Source of the DNA: Parafilimonas sp.
GTDB taxonomy: Bacteria; Bacteroidota; Bacteroidia; Chitinophagales; Chitinophagaceae
Length of the DNA stretch: 7,304 bases
Direction: 5' to 3'
Assembly (NCBI GenBank): GCA_023251275.1
Contig: JAHEZC010000123.1
Coordinates: 1 to 7,304 of the forward strand
This document shows, one piece after another, positions 6,226-7,304 of the stretch; the first letter of the stretch is position 1, and every line of letters starts with the position of its first letter. Position numbers and translations under genes: made by a program. The notes beneath the pieces are model-generated. The model was given only the letters and a program-made list of their open reading frames with translations. It did no database searches and had not been told where the DNA came from.

Positions 6226-7304
6226 CTATTCCTTAATAAATTTCTTCACTGTATTTTCATATCCATTACTCCAAACGATCTTCAGGAAATACGTTCCTGA
6301 AGGAAGACTTGAAACATCAACCTGAACGATACTTTCACCACTACCTAACTGTGTGGTTTTATTTCGCATCATTTTACCTGAAATATCTGTGATAAGCATT
6401 GTGATTTCATTGTTGTTTAATGATGCAACCTTTACGTTCAGTGTATTTTTTACCGGGTTGGGATAAATCGTTGAAAGCCCTGCAGTGATTGCATTTTCAT
6501 CTCTCAGCACAACAATATTGGAATAAGAAAATTTTCCGTCTTGGTCAATCTGCTTCAGCCTGTAATAATTAATTGATGAAGCAAAACCCATATCGGTGAA
6601 ATCATAATTAAGCTTTAAATTGCTGTTGCCATTGATAGCTTTGGTGTTGACAAAACCGATCTTGCTGAAATTGTATCCATCGGTGCTGCGTTGTACTTCA
6701 AAACCTTTGTTGTTTTGTTCAGTAACTGTTGACCAGTGAAGAAAATTTTGCTTTCCTCTTGCCTCGCCGGTTAAAGTAAGTTCAGTGTCAGGCAGTAAAG
6801 CATCGGGACCAAGTTTTACAATCCAGTAATCTCCAAAGCCTCCATTACCGTGAAGGCCACTTATATCTCCATCATAAGAAGATGTGTACCCTGCAATAAT
6901 ATAGCCTTTATCCGCAGTTTGTTCAATGCAATTGACATATTCAGAATTTGAACCCCCCAGGCATTTTTGCCATTGCATGGCTCCACTGTTGTCAACTTTT
7001 ATTATCCAATAGTCATAATTGCAGAGGTCATGATTTCCTATTACGTCGCCGGCATTGGAACTGGAAGATCCACCAACTATGAAGCCCCCATCTGATGTTT
7101 CTTTTATATCGCCTGCCTCCTCGCAGCCGCTGCCACCGTAGTTTTTTTGCCACTGAATAGAACCGGTGTTGCTGAGTTTGCACAACCACGCATCGCTGCA
7201 TCCATAATTGTCGCTTACATCTCCATCTTTGGAGCCGGAGACTGTTGCTACAATGTAGCCTCCCTCTGAAGTTTGTTTTATGAGTTCCGTGCCTAAGGCA
7301 CCCC
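6226..7304 (-). CDS. Secreted repeat protein with T9SS type A sorting domain, C-terminal 358 residues
   Basis: The frame is open from the right edge to TAG at 6228-6226; the N-terminus is outside the window. The visible part starts with repeats of about 58-60 residues, seen nearly three times. Each has a T(S/A)(E/D)GGYIVAG-like strand, DGDV/DGDISG, an (A/Y)W(L/I)(C/I/V)K(L/V) strand and, in two cases, (I/M)QWQK..GGS. They resemble blades of a beta-propeller-like surface protein. A linker with an FEVQRSTDG..F..IG segment and an NYYRLKQIDQDGKFSYSNIV segment follows, typical of Bacteroidota secreted proteins. The last ~80 residues are a type IX sorting domain: YPNPVKNTLNV, ITMLITDISGK, LPSGTYFLKI, ending VKKFIKE. 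The protein should cross the outer membrane through the Por machinery and be anchored or released after cleavage of this tail. Function is unknown. The TTG at 7185 is not a start, because the repeat continues upstream. Confidence 0.9.
   Translation of the reverse strand, partial: GALGTELIKQTSEGGYIVATVSGSKDGDVSDNYGCSDAWLCKLSNTGSIQWQKNYGGSGCEEAGDIKETSDGGFIVGGSSSSNAGDVIGNHDLCNYDYWIIKVDNSGAMQWQKCLGGSNSEYVNCIEQTADKGYIIAGYTSSYDGDISGLHGNGGFGDYWIVKLGPDALLPDTELTLTGEARGKQNFLHWSTVTEQNNKGFEVQRSTDGYNFSKIGFVNTKAINGNSNLKLNYDFTDMGFASSINYYRLKQIDQDGKFSYSNIVVLRDENAITAGLSTIYPNPVKNTLNVKVASLNNNEITMLITDISGKMMRNKTTQLGSGESIVQVDVSSLPSGTYFLKIVWSNGYENTVKKFIKE

Overview
The window comes from a Bacteroidota chromosome, most likely a Chitinophagaceae-like or related Sphingobacteriia-type organism. 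The evidence is a C-terminal type IX secretion (T9SS type A) sorting domain, a small exported DUF4783-type protein, a periplasmic-TPR histidine kinase of the kind common in this phylum, start codons without Shine-Dalgarno sequences, and a textbook Bacteroidota promoter (TTTG, 19 bases, TAnnTTTG). Base composition is AT-rich by eye. Almost everything is ordinary coding sequence on the minus strand, and no stretch longer than 300 bases lacks a gene.

Left part (1-2961, minus strand, described in the direction of transcription from right to left): a tight housekeeping cluster starts with gpmI (2,3-bisphosphoglycerate-independent phosphoglycerate mutase), continues 14 bases later with a membrane-anchored CxxCH haem-binding protein, and ends with engB (the ribosome-biogenesis GTPase YsxC/YihA). 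The gpmI frame is full length (509 sense codons) and carries every expected catalytic residue, but an in-frame TAA at codon 240 breaks it. A hairpin that contains the engB stop codon is a plausible end of this transcript. Beyond it a strong Bacteroidota promoter drives the next gene, of which only the first 29 codons are in the window. Those codons match the N-terminus of YbdL-type methionine/kynurenine aminotransferases.

Middle (2962-3521): a 107-base divergent intergenic region with a promoter candidate for the one plus-strand gene, a 128-residue exported DUF4783-type protein. A short convergent gap follows. I found no convincing consensus promoter for gpmI.

Right part (3522-7304, minus strand): the 3' part of a large secreted T9SS cargo protein built from ~58-60-residue GGY/WIVK/WQK repeats runs off the right edge. 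It is followed, after a 49-base gap filled by a perfect 12-bp hairpin, by an 884-residue sensor histidine kinase with a signal peptide, 40-residue TPR repeats, coiled coil, one membrane segment, and HisKA and HATPase domains. No response regulator is visible. The kinase gene contains a small GC-rich palindrome inserted in a loop of its ATP-binding domain.

I do not see a novel multi-gene system here. The observations most worth checking are the nonsense codon in gpmI, the two palindromic elements (one intergenic, one intragenic), and the haem protein embedded in the gpmI-engB cluster.
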